This document shows, one piece after another, positions 48,281-57,034 of a stretch of DNA of 64,000 bases (positions within the stretch are counted from its first letter, which is position 1; the number at the start of each line of letters is the position of its first letter). The notes under the pieces were generated by a model. The model did not search any database and was not told where the DNA came from. It worked only from the letters and a program-made list of their open reading frames with translations. Made by a program: the position numbers and the translations under genes. Origin of the DNA: SAR92 clade bacterium H921 (GTDB lineage: Bacteria; Pseudomonadota; Gammaproteobacteria; Pseudomonadales; Porticoccaceae); NCBI GenBank assembly GCA_025153755.1, contig JAOALD010000001.1, positions 992,001-1,056,000 on the forward strand, in the 5' to 3' direction.

Positions 48281-48439
48281 GGATCAATGGCGGATCAATG
48301 GGGTCACGGATCAATGGGGTCAGAGTCGATTGATTTTTAATGCCAGACCTTCGACCATTTGAGGCGACCCTTCGGATCAATGGGGTCAGAGTCGATTGAT
48401 TTTTAATGCCAGACCTTCGACCATTTGAGGCGACCCTTC
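48281..48439 (+). repeat. Stepwise-truncated repeats and a 66-bp tandem duplication
   Basis: GGATCAATGG (48281), GGATCAATGGGGTCAC (48292) and then two identical 66-bp units (48308-48373, 48374-48439). Each unit is a full forward repeat plus 33 bases of unrelated sequence ending GGCGACCCTTC. As in the RAYT array, flanking sequence has been copied along with the repeat. Confidence 0.9.
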
Positions 48440-48538
48440 CAGTGCTTTGATACCAGCAGTGATCAGCCGAATAACTGGGTGCGGAGTACCCAAACCCAGT
48501 ACAGCGCCTATGGCTACGCAATAGGGAACGTAGCACAA
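48386..48538 (-). pseudogene. Possible coding fragment ending in the repeat
   Basis: A 50-codon minus-strand frame includes GAVLGLGTPHPVIRLITAGI and KALEGSPQMVEGLALKINRL, which reads like a natural protein segment, before a stop codon inside the repeat. No proper start: the frame opens from a TTG just after a TAA. I do not recognise the family. A chance frame is possible; the rest of 48440-48636 holds only the metY leader. Confidence 0.25.
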
Positions 48539-48636
48539 TTAATCCCCCTATCGTTTGTAAATTACGTTGATTAAGTGAAATTTTGATTCCTATCAGGCAA
48601 AATACTCAGCCAAAGTACAACTTCCATGGAAAAAAA

Positions 48637-49908
48637 ATGAAACTCGAATCTCTAGCACTCCATCATGGCTACGAATCTGAAGCCACCACAAAAGCTGCCG
48701 CTGTCCCTATCTACCAGACAACATCTTATACCTTTGATGATACGCAACATGGTGCGGATCTCTTTGATCTTAAAGTGCCGGGTAATATTTACACGCGCAT
48801 TATGAATCCAACAACTGATGTGCTGGAGCAGCGTTTAGCGGAAATGGAAGGCGGTATTGGTGGTCTCTGCTTAGCTTCAGGTATGGCGGCTATTACCTAT
48901 GCCATTCAATGTATAACAGATGTCGGCTCAAATATTGTCAGCACCTCGCAACTCTATGGTGGCACTTATAATCTATTTGCCCACACGCTTCCACGGCAGG
49001 GCGTTGAAGTGCGTATGGCGTCTCATGACGACTTTGCAGGCCTGGAGGCGTTAATTGATGAGAATACCAAAGCGGTTTTCTGTGAATCCATAGGCAATCC
49101 AGCAGGCAATATAGTCGACCTTGAAGTTCTTGCCGATATAGCGCATCGCCATGGTGTCCCACTGATGGTCGATAGCACCGTTGCTAGCCCTTATCTGTGC
49201 CGACCCATTGATCTGGGTGCCGATATTGTTATCCATTCGCTGACTAAATATATTGGCGGCCATGGCACCACTGTCGGTGGCATTATTATTGATTCCGGCA
49301 AGTTCGACTGGGCGGCGAATAAAGAACGCTTCCCGATGTTGAATACACCAGACCCGTCTTATCATGGTGTGGTTTACACTGAGGCGCTTGGCCCCGCCGC
49401 ATATATTGGTCGTTGCCGAGTTGTGCCTCTGAGGAATACCGGTGCTGCGCTAGCACCTCACAGTGCCTTTTTGATTCTGCAAGGGTTGGAGACTCTTGGT
49501 TTACGTATGGATCGACATTGCGATAATGCGTTGGCTGTAGCTCAGTTTTTACAAGCGCATCCCAAGGTTGAATGGGTCAATTATGCGGGTTTGGAGGATA
49601 GTCCTTACAAGGCAACCTGCGATAAGATCACCGGCGGTAAGGCGTCAGGGATTTTGAGCTTTGGTATTAGCGGCGGCAAGGACGCGGGGGGACGATTTAT
49701 TGATGGGCTACAAATGATATTGCGTTTGGTTAATATCGGTGATGCTAAATCATTGGCCTGTCACCCAGCCTCAACAACTCACCGACAGTTAAATTCGGAA
49801 GAGCTGGCAAAGGCTGGAGTATCTGAAGATCTAGTGCGTATCTCTGTTGGCATTGAACATGTAGATGACATTGTTGCGGATATTAGCCAGGCTCTTGATA
49901 AGGTTTGA
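48637..49908 (+). CDS. metY: O-acetylhomoserine aminocarboxypropyltransferase (sulfhydrylase)
   Basis: PLP enzyme making homocysteine from O-acetylhomoserine and sulfide (methionine synthesis). The 423-residue protein has the Cys/Met-metabolism fold: YTRIMNPTTDVLEQRLAEME, SGMAAI, NPAGNI, SLTKYIGGHG with the PLP lysine, GLETLGLRMDRH and the SLACHPASTTH segment. The ATG at 48637 follows GGAA; a start 18 codons earlier adds only non-family residues. Its codon use looks like the core genes rather than the island, so it may predate the repeats. Methionine gamma-lyase is an alternative, but length and termini favour MetY. Confidence 0.88.
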   Translation: MKLESLALHHGYESEATTKAAAVPIYQTTSYTFDDTQHGADLFDLKVPGNIYTRIMNPTTDVLEQRLAEMEGGIGGLCLASGMAAITYAIQCITDVGSNIVSTSQLYGGTYNLFAHTLPRQGVEVRMASHDDFAGLEALIDENTKAVFCESIGNPAGNIVDLEVLADIAHRHGVPLMVDSTVASPYLCRPIDLGADIVIHSLTKYIGGHGTTVGGIIIDSGKFDWAANKERFPMLNTPDPSYHGVVYTEALGPAAYIGRCRVVPLRNTGAALAPHSAFLILQGLETLGLRMDRHCDNALAVAQFLQAHPKVEWVNYAGLEDSPYKATCDKITGGKASGILSFGISGGKDAGGRFIDGLQMILRLVNIGDAKSLACHPASTTHRQLNSEELAKAGVSEDLVRISVGIEHVDDIVADISQALDKV

Positions 49909-49948
49909 CTGTTGGTACCAAAAACTTAGATGTTAAGATGGCAAATAA

Positions 49949-49972
49949 GGGTGGCTGTGCCACCTTTTTTTT
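49949..49972 (+). terminator. Rho-independent terminator after metY, near copy of the rpsA terminator
   Basis: GGTGGC (49950-49955), loop TGT, GCCACC (49959-49964), eight T residues. The sequence AGGGTGGCTrTGCCACC plus T-run plus GCC is the same as at rpsA except for one loop base and one C. Confidence 0.88.
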
Positions 49973-50072
49973 GCCTAGAATTTAATAATAGGGCATTTAA
50001 TGCTTGTATAAATTTAAAAGTTCAATAAAATCAACAAGTAACGAAATCTAATCTCAGAACCGAAGCCCAAGA

Positions 50073-50357
50073 ATGACCAAGTCAGAACTCATCGAAAAAA
50101 TCTCTGCCAACCAGGATCAACTTCCGCCCAAGGATGTAGAGCTTGCGGTGCGTATGATACTTGAGCGCATGACATCGGCATTGGTGGGCAACCAGCGCAT
50201 TGAGATACGTGGGTTTGGCAGCTTCTCTTTGCACTACCGGGCTCCGCGTGTAGGACGCAATCCAAAAACTGGCGACGCCGTGAATCTCTCCGGTAAGTAC
50301 GTACCTTATTTTAAACCGGGTAAAGAACTGCGCACGCGCGTAAATGATAGCCTTTAA
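50073..50357 (+). CDS. ihfB: Integration host factor subunit beta
   Basis: DNA-bending heterodimer subunit. The 94-residue protein starts [11 protein letters not shown] and has [14 protein letters not shown] and the minor-groove-intercalating arm [16 protein letters not shown], with the IHF-beta ending [15 protein letters not shown]. In most gammaproteobacteria it directly follows rpsA; here about 7 kb of accessory DNA separates them. Confidence 0.97.
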   Translation: MTKSELIEKISANQDQLPPKDVELAVRMILERMTSALVGNQRIEIRGFGSFSLHYRAPRVGRNPKTGDAVNLSGKYVPYFKPGKELRTRVNDSL

Positions 50358-50574
50358 AGCACACTAGCCTGTCCACTACCTAACCCAATGTTTTTCTTAG
50401 CACCTCAACTACCGAAGAGTCTGGGCTAGTCGCAAACATAGCTGTGACGTTCTTCTAAAGGCGTTGAAAAGTATTGCCTATTAATTAGGTGCCAAAGGGT
50501 CCACAGGTTAGTGGCACTGCACTACCTACGTATCGCTAGACCTACAGGAAAAAACGGCGGGGAGAGGCGAGGCA

Positions 50575-50598
50575 CACGCTCTCAGAAGAGAGAGCGTG
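50575..50598 (-). terminator. Strong hairpin downstream of the small membrane protein gene
   Basis: CACGCTCTC (50575-50583) pairs perfectly with GAGAGCGTG (50590-50598) around a six-base loop. It lies 16 bases beyond the stop of the gene at 50614. No adjacent T-run (one lies about 25 bases further), so it may be a processing or stability hairpin rather than an intrinsic terminator. Confidence 0.35.
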
Positions 50599-50613
50599 CA
50601 CCAACACGTGTTA

Positions 50614-50928
50614 TTACTGTTGCTGCTGTTGCTGCTGTATAACTCTGAGTTCTAGTAACCAACTGTCTTGACGTCGCTCGGCGTCGTAAAACACAGCCGC
50701 GGTAAAGCAGGCCATAAAGATCAGTATGAAGTGAGACGCGATACTGATGCCCATGTAGATGACACTACCTACATAGATGCCAAAGACCACCGACCACATC
50801 CATGCTAGGACCGTCATTATCCACAGCCTTGAGACTGGATCAGCAATATGGCGCAGAGGATTTTTATTGTGGTCCATTACGGCGTTATAGCAGTCATAGA
50901 ACCAGAGAAAAGCTAGTTTGAGTTTCAT
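50614..50928 (-). CDS. Small membrane protein with poly-Gln C terminus, unknown function
   Basis: A 104-residue protein with two hydrophobic segments (about residues 36-60 and 63-82) and a charged tail ending in seven glutamines encoded by a CAG/CAA run. I do not recognise the family. GGAA ribosome binding site six bases upstream. Lone gene between ihfB and rep; 50929-51199 holds no other gene. Confidence 0.5.
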   Translation of the reverse strand: MKLKLAFLWFYDCYNAVMDHNKNPLRHIADPVSRLWIMTVLAWMWSVVFGIYVGSVIYMGISIASHFILIFMACFTAAVFYDAERRQDSWLLELRVIQQQQQQQ

Positions 50929-51199
50929 AAGAATTTCCCTTCTTTGTCTTGAATGCGAACATTCTGATTATAATTATGGATCATTCATAAAGGATTACGC
51001 GGGGTATAAATAATTGGATCAGATAAAGGCTTTGACTATGTTTTGAGGCGAATATCCACTGACGCCCCAAGGGCTGGCCTCCTTAGGCCTCTAATTGCTG
51101 ATATGTGGACAGCGCAGTGATTATAGGGGCTAGAGTATTATGCAGTGGAGCGAAGCATAGTTTTTATAAATTGTAATGGTTGCATAGATAGTTTAAATG

Positions 51200-53230
51200 C
51201 TAGCCGAATAACGATTTTAGCGCGGCCAGTGATTCTTCGCCCTTGGCTTTATTTTCTGCTTCGCTAATTGGTTCGCCGCCACCGATTTTAATTAAATCGT
51301 CCTCTGGCAGTTCATCCACAAAGCGACTGGGTGTGGTTGCTGTAGTTTCGCCAAACTGGGTGCGCTGTCGAGCGCTAGTCATGGTTAATGTGCGCTGGGC
51401 TCTGGTAATACCTACATAGGCTAGCCGCCGCTCTTCTTCTATTTGGCCACCTTCTACGCTGTTTTTATGAGGAAGTATGTCCTCTTCCATGCCGATCATA
51501 AATACATGCAAAAACTCTAGCCCTTTGGCTGCATGCAAGGTCATTAGCTGTACTTTGTCGTCAGCAGATTCTTCCTGTTCGCGGTCCAGAAGATCTCTGA
51601 GTATTAGTTTGGCGATGGCATTCTCTATTCTGCTATCGCCATTTTCACTTTCATTTTCTTCTTCGTCACGTTTTAAAACTTGGGCTAGTTGAGACAGCAG
51701 AAACTGCACATTCTCCCAGCGCTTTTGGGCGACGTGATCGTTACTGGCATTTTGCTGCAGCCAGCCATGATAGTCAGCATCATCGAGCATTTCATTGATA
51801 GCAGCCATTGGGTTGCCATCATAAATGTTTCTGTTAACCCCCTGAATCCAGTGCTTGAAGCGCTTTAGCCGCTCTAGGTTATTGGCGGGCATACTGGCGT
51901 TAAGGCCGGCTTCGTCTATGGCGGCATACAGAGACTGATTGCGCTGGTTGGCATACTCACCAAGTTTTTCTAGGGTGGTGGGTCCTATCTGGCGCCTGGG
52001 GGTATTAATAATGCGCAGCAGTGCATTGTCGTCTGTAGGATTAATAATTAACCGAAGGTAGGCCATTACATCTTTGATTTCTGTTTTGGCATAAAAGGAT
52101 TGGCCGCCGGTTATTTCGTAGGGAATATTCTGGGTTTGAAGTTTTATTTCTACGAGCTTAGCCTGGTAGTTACCTCGGTAGAGCACGGCGAAATCGCTGT
52201 ATTTACAGCGGCGTTTGAGGCGCATGTCGATGATTTCATTAACTACCCGTTCACACTCCATTTCCTCATTCTCACTGCTGATAAAGCGCAGTGGATCGCC
52301 TGGGCCCAGTTCACTCCAAAGGGCTTTGCTTATGAGGTGAGGGTTATTGTCAATCAATCTGTTGGCGGCTTTTAGAATGCGTCCCGTCGAGCGATAGTTT
52401 TGCTCGAGTTTAATAATATTGAGTGCCGGAAAGTCTTCTTGCAGCTGCATCAGGTTTTCTGGGCGGGCACCGCGCCAAGCGTAAATCGACTGGTCGTCAT
52501 CTCCTACTACAGTAAGTGCCTGCTTTTCGTTAACTAGAGTTTTTACTAGCTCATATTGGGCTAGGTTGGTGTCCTGATATTCGTCCACCAGTAAATAGCG
52601 TATTCGCCTCTGCCATTTGGCGAGTATTTCCGGTTGCTGTTTAAACAGCATCACTGGAGTCATTATGAGATCGTCGAAATCAACGGCATTGTAGGCTTTT
52701 AGTGCCCGCTGATAGCGCTCGTAAAGCATAGCTATCCCTTGTTCGCCGGTGCTGTTGGCGGCGCTGACAGCCTGTCCTGGTTCGAGCAATGAGTTCTTCC
52801 AGTTAGAGATGGTGTGCTGCGCTGTATCTATGAGTTTTTCATCGAGTTCGGTATGTCGAACTAGTAATTCTTTGATGAGTTTGCGGCAGTCTTCTTGATC
52901 CAATATGGAGAAGCCAGGGCGAAAGCCCAGGGCTTTTATCTCGGTGCGAATAATGGTCAGACCAAGGTTGTGAAAAGTCGAGACAGTTAGCCCAGCGCCT
53001 TCGGCCTTGCCCAACAGGCTGGCCACTCGGGCTTTCATTTCGCGGGCGGCTTTATTGGTAAAGGTGACTGCGGCGATGTTGCGCGCCGCGATACCACAGT
53101 CTTCCACTAAATAGGCAATTTTGCGAGTGATCACACTGGTTTTACCGCTGCCGGCACCAGCTAATACTAGCAAGGGGCCATCGATATATTTAAGTGCAGC
53201 CTGCTGTTGCGAATTAAGGTTTTGGGTCAT
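51200..53230 (-). CDS. rep: ATP-dependent DNA helicase Rep
   Basis: Superfamily 1A 3'-5' helicase that helps replication forks pass obstacles. The 676-residue protein has motif I LAGAGSGKTSVIT, Ia TFTNKAAREMK, II LLVDEYQDTN, III VVGDDDQSIYAWRGA, IV KLEQNYRS, V QLMTLHAAKGLEF, and VI RRLAYVGITRAQ. Length (E. coli Rep 673) and the N terminus LNSQQQAALKYI favour Rep over UvrD. Eleven bases downstream of valS, likely cotranscribed. Confidence 0.95.
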   Translation of the reverse strand: MTQNLNSQQQAALKYIDGPLLVLAGAGSGKTSVITRKIAYLVEDCGIAARNIAAVTFTNKAAREMKARVASLLGKAEGAGLTVSTFHNLGLTIIRTEIKALGFRPGFSILDQEDCRKLIKELLVRHTELDEKLIDTAQHTISNWKNSLLEPGQAVSAANSTGEQGIAMLYERYQRALKAYNAVDFDDLIMTPVMLFKQQPEILAKWQRRIRYLLVDEYQDTNLAQYELVKTLVNEKQALTVVGDDDQSIYAWRGARPENLMQLQEDFPALNIIKLEQNYRSTGRILKAANRLIDNNPHLISKALWSELGPGDPLRFISSENEEMECERVVNEIIDMRLKRRCKYSDFAVLYRGNYQAKLVEIKLQTQNIPYEITGGQSFYAKTEIKDVMAYLRLIINPTDDNALLRIINTPRRQIGPTTLEKLGEYANQRNQSLYAAIDEAGLNASMPANNLERLKRFKHWIQGVNRNIYDGNPMAAINEMLDDADYHGWLQQNASNDHVAQKRWENVQFLLSQLAQVLKRDEEENESENGDSRIENAIAKLILRDLLDREQEESADDKVQLMTLHAAKGLEFLHVFMIGMEEDILPHKNSVEGGQIEEERRLAYVGITRAQRTLTMTSARQRTQFGETTATTPSRFVDELPEDDLIKIGGGEPISEAENKAKGEESLAALKSLFG

Positions 53231-53241
53231 TAGTAAAGCAC

Positions 53242-56130
53242 TTAAGCCATCGCTGCTATGGCGCTGCGTTTCTCTTGTAGCTGCGATAGTGAGCCTTCAA
53301 AATCCTCGAGTTTCTGACGCTCTTTGGCCACCACTTCGGCGGGGGCGTTGTCGGCAAATTTCGGGTTACTTAGTTTGCCGGAGAGCTTTGTGGCTTCTGT
53401 GCCTAACTTATCTATTTCACGATCTAGACGTGCCAGCTCTGCTTCCACATCAATTAGGCCAGCCATGGGTACCAGTATTTCTAGGTCGCCAGCCAGTGCT
53501 GTGGCACACAGTGGTGCTTGGGCGGGGTCATCTAACCAGGTAATAGTTTCTAGGTTGGCTAGCTTACTCAAGAACTGGCGATTTTCTTCTAAACGACGTT
53601 TGGCCGTAGCATCGCCACGGGCCATATAAATAGGTAGATCTTTAGCAGGGGATATATTCATTTCTCCACGCACATTGCGCACACCAATGATGACCTTTTT
53701 AACCCATTCAATATCGGCATCAGCATCGTTATCGATCATAGTCTGATCGGCCTTAGGAAAGGGCTGTAGCATTATGGTGTCGCCGTTAGGGTTTAATGTT
53801 ATGCCTGCCAGTGGGGCGATATTTTGCCAAATTTCTTCGGTGATAAACGGTAGCATGGGGTGAGCCAGACGCAATACCGCCTCTAGAACTCGAACGAGGG
53901 TGCGCCTGGTACCTTTTTTAATGGCGGGGTCGCCATTTTCGTCCCACAGCACTGGTTTTGATAGCTCCAGATACCAGTCGCAGTATTCATTCCACACAAA
54001 GTCGTAGAGCGCCTGTGCCGCTAGATCAAATCTGTAGCTATCGATGGCGTTGGTGACTTCGGTTTCGGCCTGCTGCAAGCGCGAGACAATCCAGCGATCG
54101 GCCAGGGTGAGTCTGTAGTCATCGGAATTATCCTGCCCGCAGTCTTCGTCTCCGTTCTCTCCTTGGGCATTCATCAACACATAGCGTGAGGCATTCCATA
54201 TCTTATTGCAGAAGTTGCGGTAGCCTTCAAGGCGCTTCATATCCCAGTTAATATCGCGGCCAGTTGAGGCCAGTGCGCAAAGGGTGAAGCGCAAAGCATC
54301 TGAGCCATGGGGCTCTATGCCATCGGGAAATTGTTTTCTAGTGCGGCTGGCAATCTTGGCGGCTTGCTGGGGTTGCATCATATTACCGGTGCGTTTTTCC
54401 AGCAGGCTTTCAATGTCGATGCCGTCAATCATATCTAATGGATCGAGCACATTACCTTTTGACTTGGACATTTTCTGACCCTGCTCATCACGAATCAAGC
54501 CAGTGACATACACGGTTTTAAACGGTACTTCGGGTTTGCCATTTTCATCTTTGATCAGGTGCATGCTCATCATCACCATACGCGCTACCCAAAAGAAAAT
54601 AATATCAAAGCCAGTGACCAGCACATCGGTGGGGTGGAAAGCTTTTAGGCGCTCGGTTTGCTCGGGCCAGCCCTGGGTGCCAAAGGTCCAGAGTGCGGAA
54701 CTAAACCAGGTATCGAGTACATCTTCGTCTTGGGTCAGGGGTATATCGCCAAGATTGTACTGTTCACGCACGGCGGCTTCGCTCTGGCCTACATAGGCTT
54801 TGCCGGCTTCGTCGTACCAGGCGGGTATTTGATGGCCCCACCAAAGCTGGCGCGAGATGCACCAGTCTTGAATATTGCGCATCCATGAGAAGTACATATT
54901 TTCGTACTGCTGGGGAACAAATTTAATACGGCCATCTTCCACGGCTTCAATAGCAGGGCCGGCCAGTTTTTTGGCGTCTACATACCATTGGTTAGTGAGC
55001 ATGGGCTCGATCACCACTCCACCACGGTCGCCGTAGGGGATGGTCATATCGTTTTCTTCGATGTTTTCTAAAAAGCCGAGGGCATCCATATCCGCTACTA
55101 CTTCACGGCGCGCGGCAAAGCGTTCCATGCCGCGATACTTTTCGGGCAAAGTAGCGTCCATGGTATCGTTGTCACTACCGTCGCTATTAACGCACTCGGC
55201 GGTCTGGCGAATATCGGCGTTCATGGTGAGTATATTGACCATAGGCAGCTTGTGGCGCTGGCCTACTTCATAGTCATTAAAGTCATGAGCTGGGGTAATT
55301 TTTACGCAGCCTGTGCCTTTTTCCATATTGGCATGATCATCGGCAACAATGGGAATCAGCCTGCCTACCAGTGGCAAAAGTACATGCTGACCAATCAGGT
55401 TGCTGTATCTTGGATCTTCCGCATTGACAGCAACGCCGGTATCACCCAATAAGGTTTCTGGTCTGGTGGTGGCGACAACAATATAGTCTTTGCCATCTAG
55501 TGTTTTCACACCATCGGCCAGTGGGTAGCGCAGGTTCCACATTTTACCTTTAACTTCGCGATTCTCGACTTCGAGGTCGGAGATGGCGGTATGCAGTTTG
55601 GGATCCCAATTAACTAGGCGCTTGCCGCGATAGATCAGGCCATCTTTATGCAGGCGAATAAAGGTTTCTTGAACGGCGCTGGAAAAGCCTTCGTCCATGG
55701 TGAAACGCTCTGTATCCCAGTCAACAGAGTTGCCAAGACGACGCATCTGTTGGGTAATAGTGCCACCAGATTCTTCTTTCCACTCCCATATTTTCTCAAT
55801 AAATTTTTCGCGGCCCATCTCTTCGCGGCTGGGGAGTCCTTCGCTGGCTAACTTGCGCTCAACCACCATTTGGGTGGCGATTCCTGCATGGTCGGTACCT
55901 ACTTGCCACAGAGCATTTTTGCCTTGCATGCGATTATAGCGAGTGAGTGCATCCATGATGCCATGCTGCAAAGCATGACCTATATGCAGACTGCCCGTGA
56001 CATTGGGCGGCGGAATCACAATGCTGTAGGGGTCACTTTTGCTGGCCATGTCGGGGGCAAAATAACCGCGTTGTTCCCAGATTTCATACCATTTGGTTTC
56101 TATATCCTGGGGGGCAAATGTTTTTTCCAT
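53242..56130 (-). CDS. valS: Valyl-tRNA synthetase
   Basis: Class I synthetase of 962 residues. HIGH motif in [15 protein letters not shown] (residues about 39-53), KMSKS in [14 protein letters not shown] (about 558), the editing domain with [11 protein letters not shown], and a C-terminal coiled coil ([19 protein letters not shown]) typical of ValRS. Located between holC-hyp and rep. Confidence 0.97.
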   Translation of the reverse strand: MEKTFAPQDIETKWYEIWEQRGYFAPDMASKSDPYSIVIPPPNVTGSLHIGHALQHGIMDALTRYNRMQGKNALWQVGTDHAGIATQMVVERKLASEGLPSREEMGREKFIEKIWEWKEESGGTITQQMRRLGNSVDWDTERFTMDEGFSSAVQETFIRLHKDGLIYRGKRLVNWDPKLHTAISDLEVENREVKGKMWNLRYPLADGVKTLDGKDYIVVATTRPETLLGDTGVAVNAEDPRYSNLIGQHVLLPLVGRLIPIVADDHANMEKGTGCVKITPAHDFNDYEVGQRHKLPMVNILTMNADIRQTAECVNSDGSDNDTMDATLPEKYRGMERFAARREVVADMDALGFLENIEENDMTIPYGDRGGVVIEPMLTNQWYVDAKKLAGPAIEAVEDGRIKFVPQQYENMYFSWMRNIQDWCISRQLWWGHQIPAWYDEAGKAYVGQSEAAVREQYNLGDIPLTQDEDVLDTWFSSALWTFGTQGWPEQTERLKAFHPTDVLVTGFDIIFFWVARMVMMSMHLIKDENGKPEVPFKTVYVTGLIRDEQGQKMSKSKGNVLDPLDMIDGIDIESLLEKRTGNMMQPQQAAKIASRTRKQFPDGIEPHGSDALRFTLCALASTGRDINWDMKRLEGYRNFCNKIWNASRYVLMNAQGENGDEDCGQDNSDDYRLTLADRWIVSRLQQAETEVTNAIDSYRFDLAAQALYDFVWNEYCDWYLELSKPVLWDENGDPAIKKGTRRTLVRVLEAVLRLAHPMLPFITEEIWQNIAPLAGITLNPNGDTIMLQPFPKADQTMIDNDADADIEWVKKVIIGVRNVRGEMNISPAKDLPIYMARGDATAKRRLEENRQFLSKLANLETITWLDDPAQAPLCATALAGDLEILVPMAGLIDVEAELARLDREIDKLGTEATKLSGKLSNPKFADNAPAEVVAKERQKLEDFEGSLSQLQEKRSAIAAMA

Positions 56131-56203
56131 TGTTGGGCTCGGTAGTTAATTTTGAGTAATTTTTTGAGAGGGGAATTATAGGTGCTGGGGCTGATGGTTG
56201 CGA

Positions 56204-56605
56204 TTAGTTTTCGCGGTTAAAACGCGCAATGACTTTGGCGCGAATTTTTTCCTCCAGCAATTGTTCGATTTGAGGCCGCATACGGACCACAAGTTTACTG
56301 ACTATGGCGTTGACCCTGTCTTCGCTGAAGGCAGATTCGGCGTCGGCTTTACCGAATAGTTGGTGCTGGGCTTCGTCAAATGCTCTGCGAGCCTGATGCT
56401 CGCTGTCTATCTCCTGTTCGAGTACGTCCGTGAATTTGGGTATTTTAAGGCTATCTATTTCAACGGCAGAGGATTCTTGAGGCATGTCTGCGGGTTCAAT
56501 CATGCGGTTTGCCGGCAACAGATCTTTTTGCAGTTTATCGAGATCATCCAGAATTTGGTTGTAATCTGGGTGCAGGCCGTCGGGTTGATTTTTATTGTCT
56601 GTCAC
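56204..56605 (-). CDS. Conserved hypothetical protein linked to holC
   Basis: A 133-residue, acidic, mostly helical protein without membrane segments. Similar small genes sit between holC and valS in Pseudomonas-type genomes; no function is established. The start is a GTG overlapping the holC stop (GTGA), so it is translated together with holC. The C-terminal half (DRVNAIVSKLVVRMRPQIEQ) is the most conserved-looking part. Confidence 0.7.
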   Translation of the reverse strand: MTDNKNQPDGLHPDYNQILDDLDKLQKDLLPANRMIEPADMPQESSAVEIDSLKIPKFTDVLEQEIDSEHQARRAFDEAQHQLFGKADAESAFSEDRVNAIVSKLVVRMRPQIEQLLEEKIRAKVIARFNREN

Positions 56606-57030
56606 TGGCTAAATTTGTCTGATAAGTCATGGAAGCTAAGAGCATAGCCCCGCTCTTTATAAAACTTAAAATTATCGCGCTTGGCTTGCTCGTATTCTGG
56701 CTGGGGATAAATGATCTCTACTACCCGATCGAAACGGCTAAACCAGGTAGGGATTTTTGCCTGCAGGTTGATCAGGATCTGGTGATGGTCGCCAGGCTCA
56801 GACTCGGTAGTAATGGCTACTGGGGCGTTATCTGCACCCAGAGCATGAGGTACAAAGGCGGTAGCTTGAAAGCCCCAAAGTTTTTCATCTAGTTGTTGGG
56901 CAACGGCACTGTCTGGCACCAGGCATAAAACCTGCTGATTCATTTTTAAGGATTTTTGAATTAACTGACAGGCGAGGGCGAGGGCAACCTCTTGGTCGCC
57001 GGCCAGTTTATAAAAAGAAATACTAGTCAC
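56602..57030 (-). CDS. holC: DNA polymerase III subunit chi
   Basis: Clamp-loader accessory subunit that contacts SSB. The 142-residue protein has FYKLAG at the start, KMNQQVLCLVPD, LDEKLWGFQATAFVPH and the C-terminal YKERGYALSFHDL typical of HolC. The start is a GTG, four bases after pepA. The order pepA-holC-hyp-valS is conserved. Confidence 0.92.
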   Translation of the reverse strand: MTSISFYKLAGDQEVALALACQLIQKSLKMNQQVLCLVPDSAVAQQLDEKLWGFQATAFVPHALGADNAPVAITTESEPGDHHQILINLQAKIPTWFSRFDRVVEIIYPQPEYEQAKRDNFKFYKERGYALSFHDLSDKFSQ

Positions 57031-57034
57031 TGAG

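Larger units (their letters stand above)
43787..48439. mobile_element. RAYT transposase island with dispersed repeats
   Basis: Between rpsA and ihfB lie a REP-associated tyrosine transposase (46679-47392) and at least eight clusters of one repeat family: forward core CAATGGGGTCAGAGTC with tail GATTGATTTTTAA, reverse core GACTCTGACCC(C/T)ATTGATC with head GAGAAGAAAAATCAAATGA. Genes between clusters are short, AT-rich next to the core genes, and often truncated at a repeat. The whole looks like a site of repeated RAYT-driven insertion or rearrangement. Limits are those of the outermost repeats, not proven element ends. Confidence 0.65.

Noticed and set aside
48252-48536. 94-codon minus-strand frame over the repeats
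   Set aside because: Most of it is translated repeat (two copies of a 22-residue unit) with no protein-like signal; the other minus-strand frame in the same place looks more natural.
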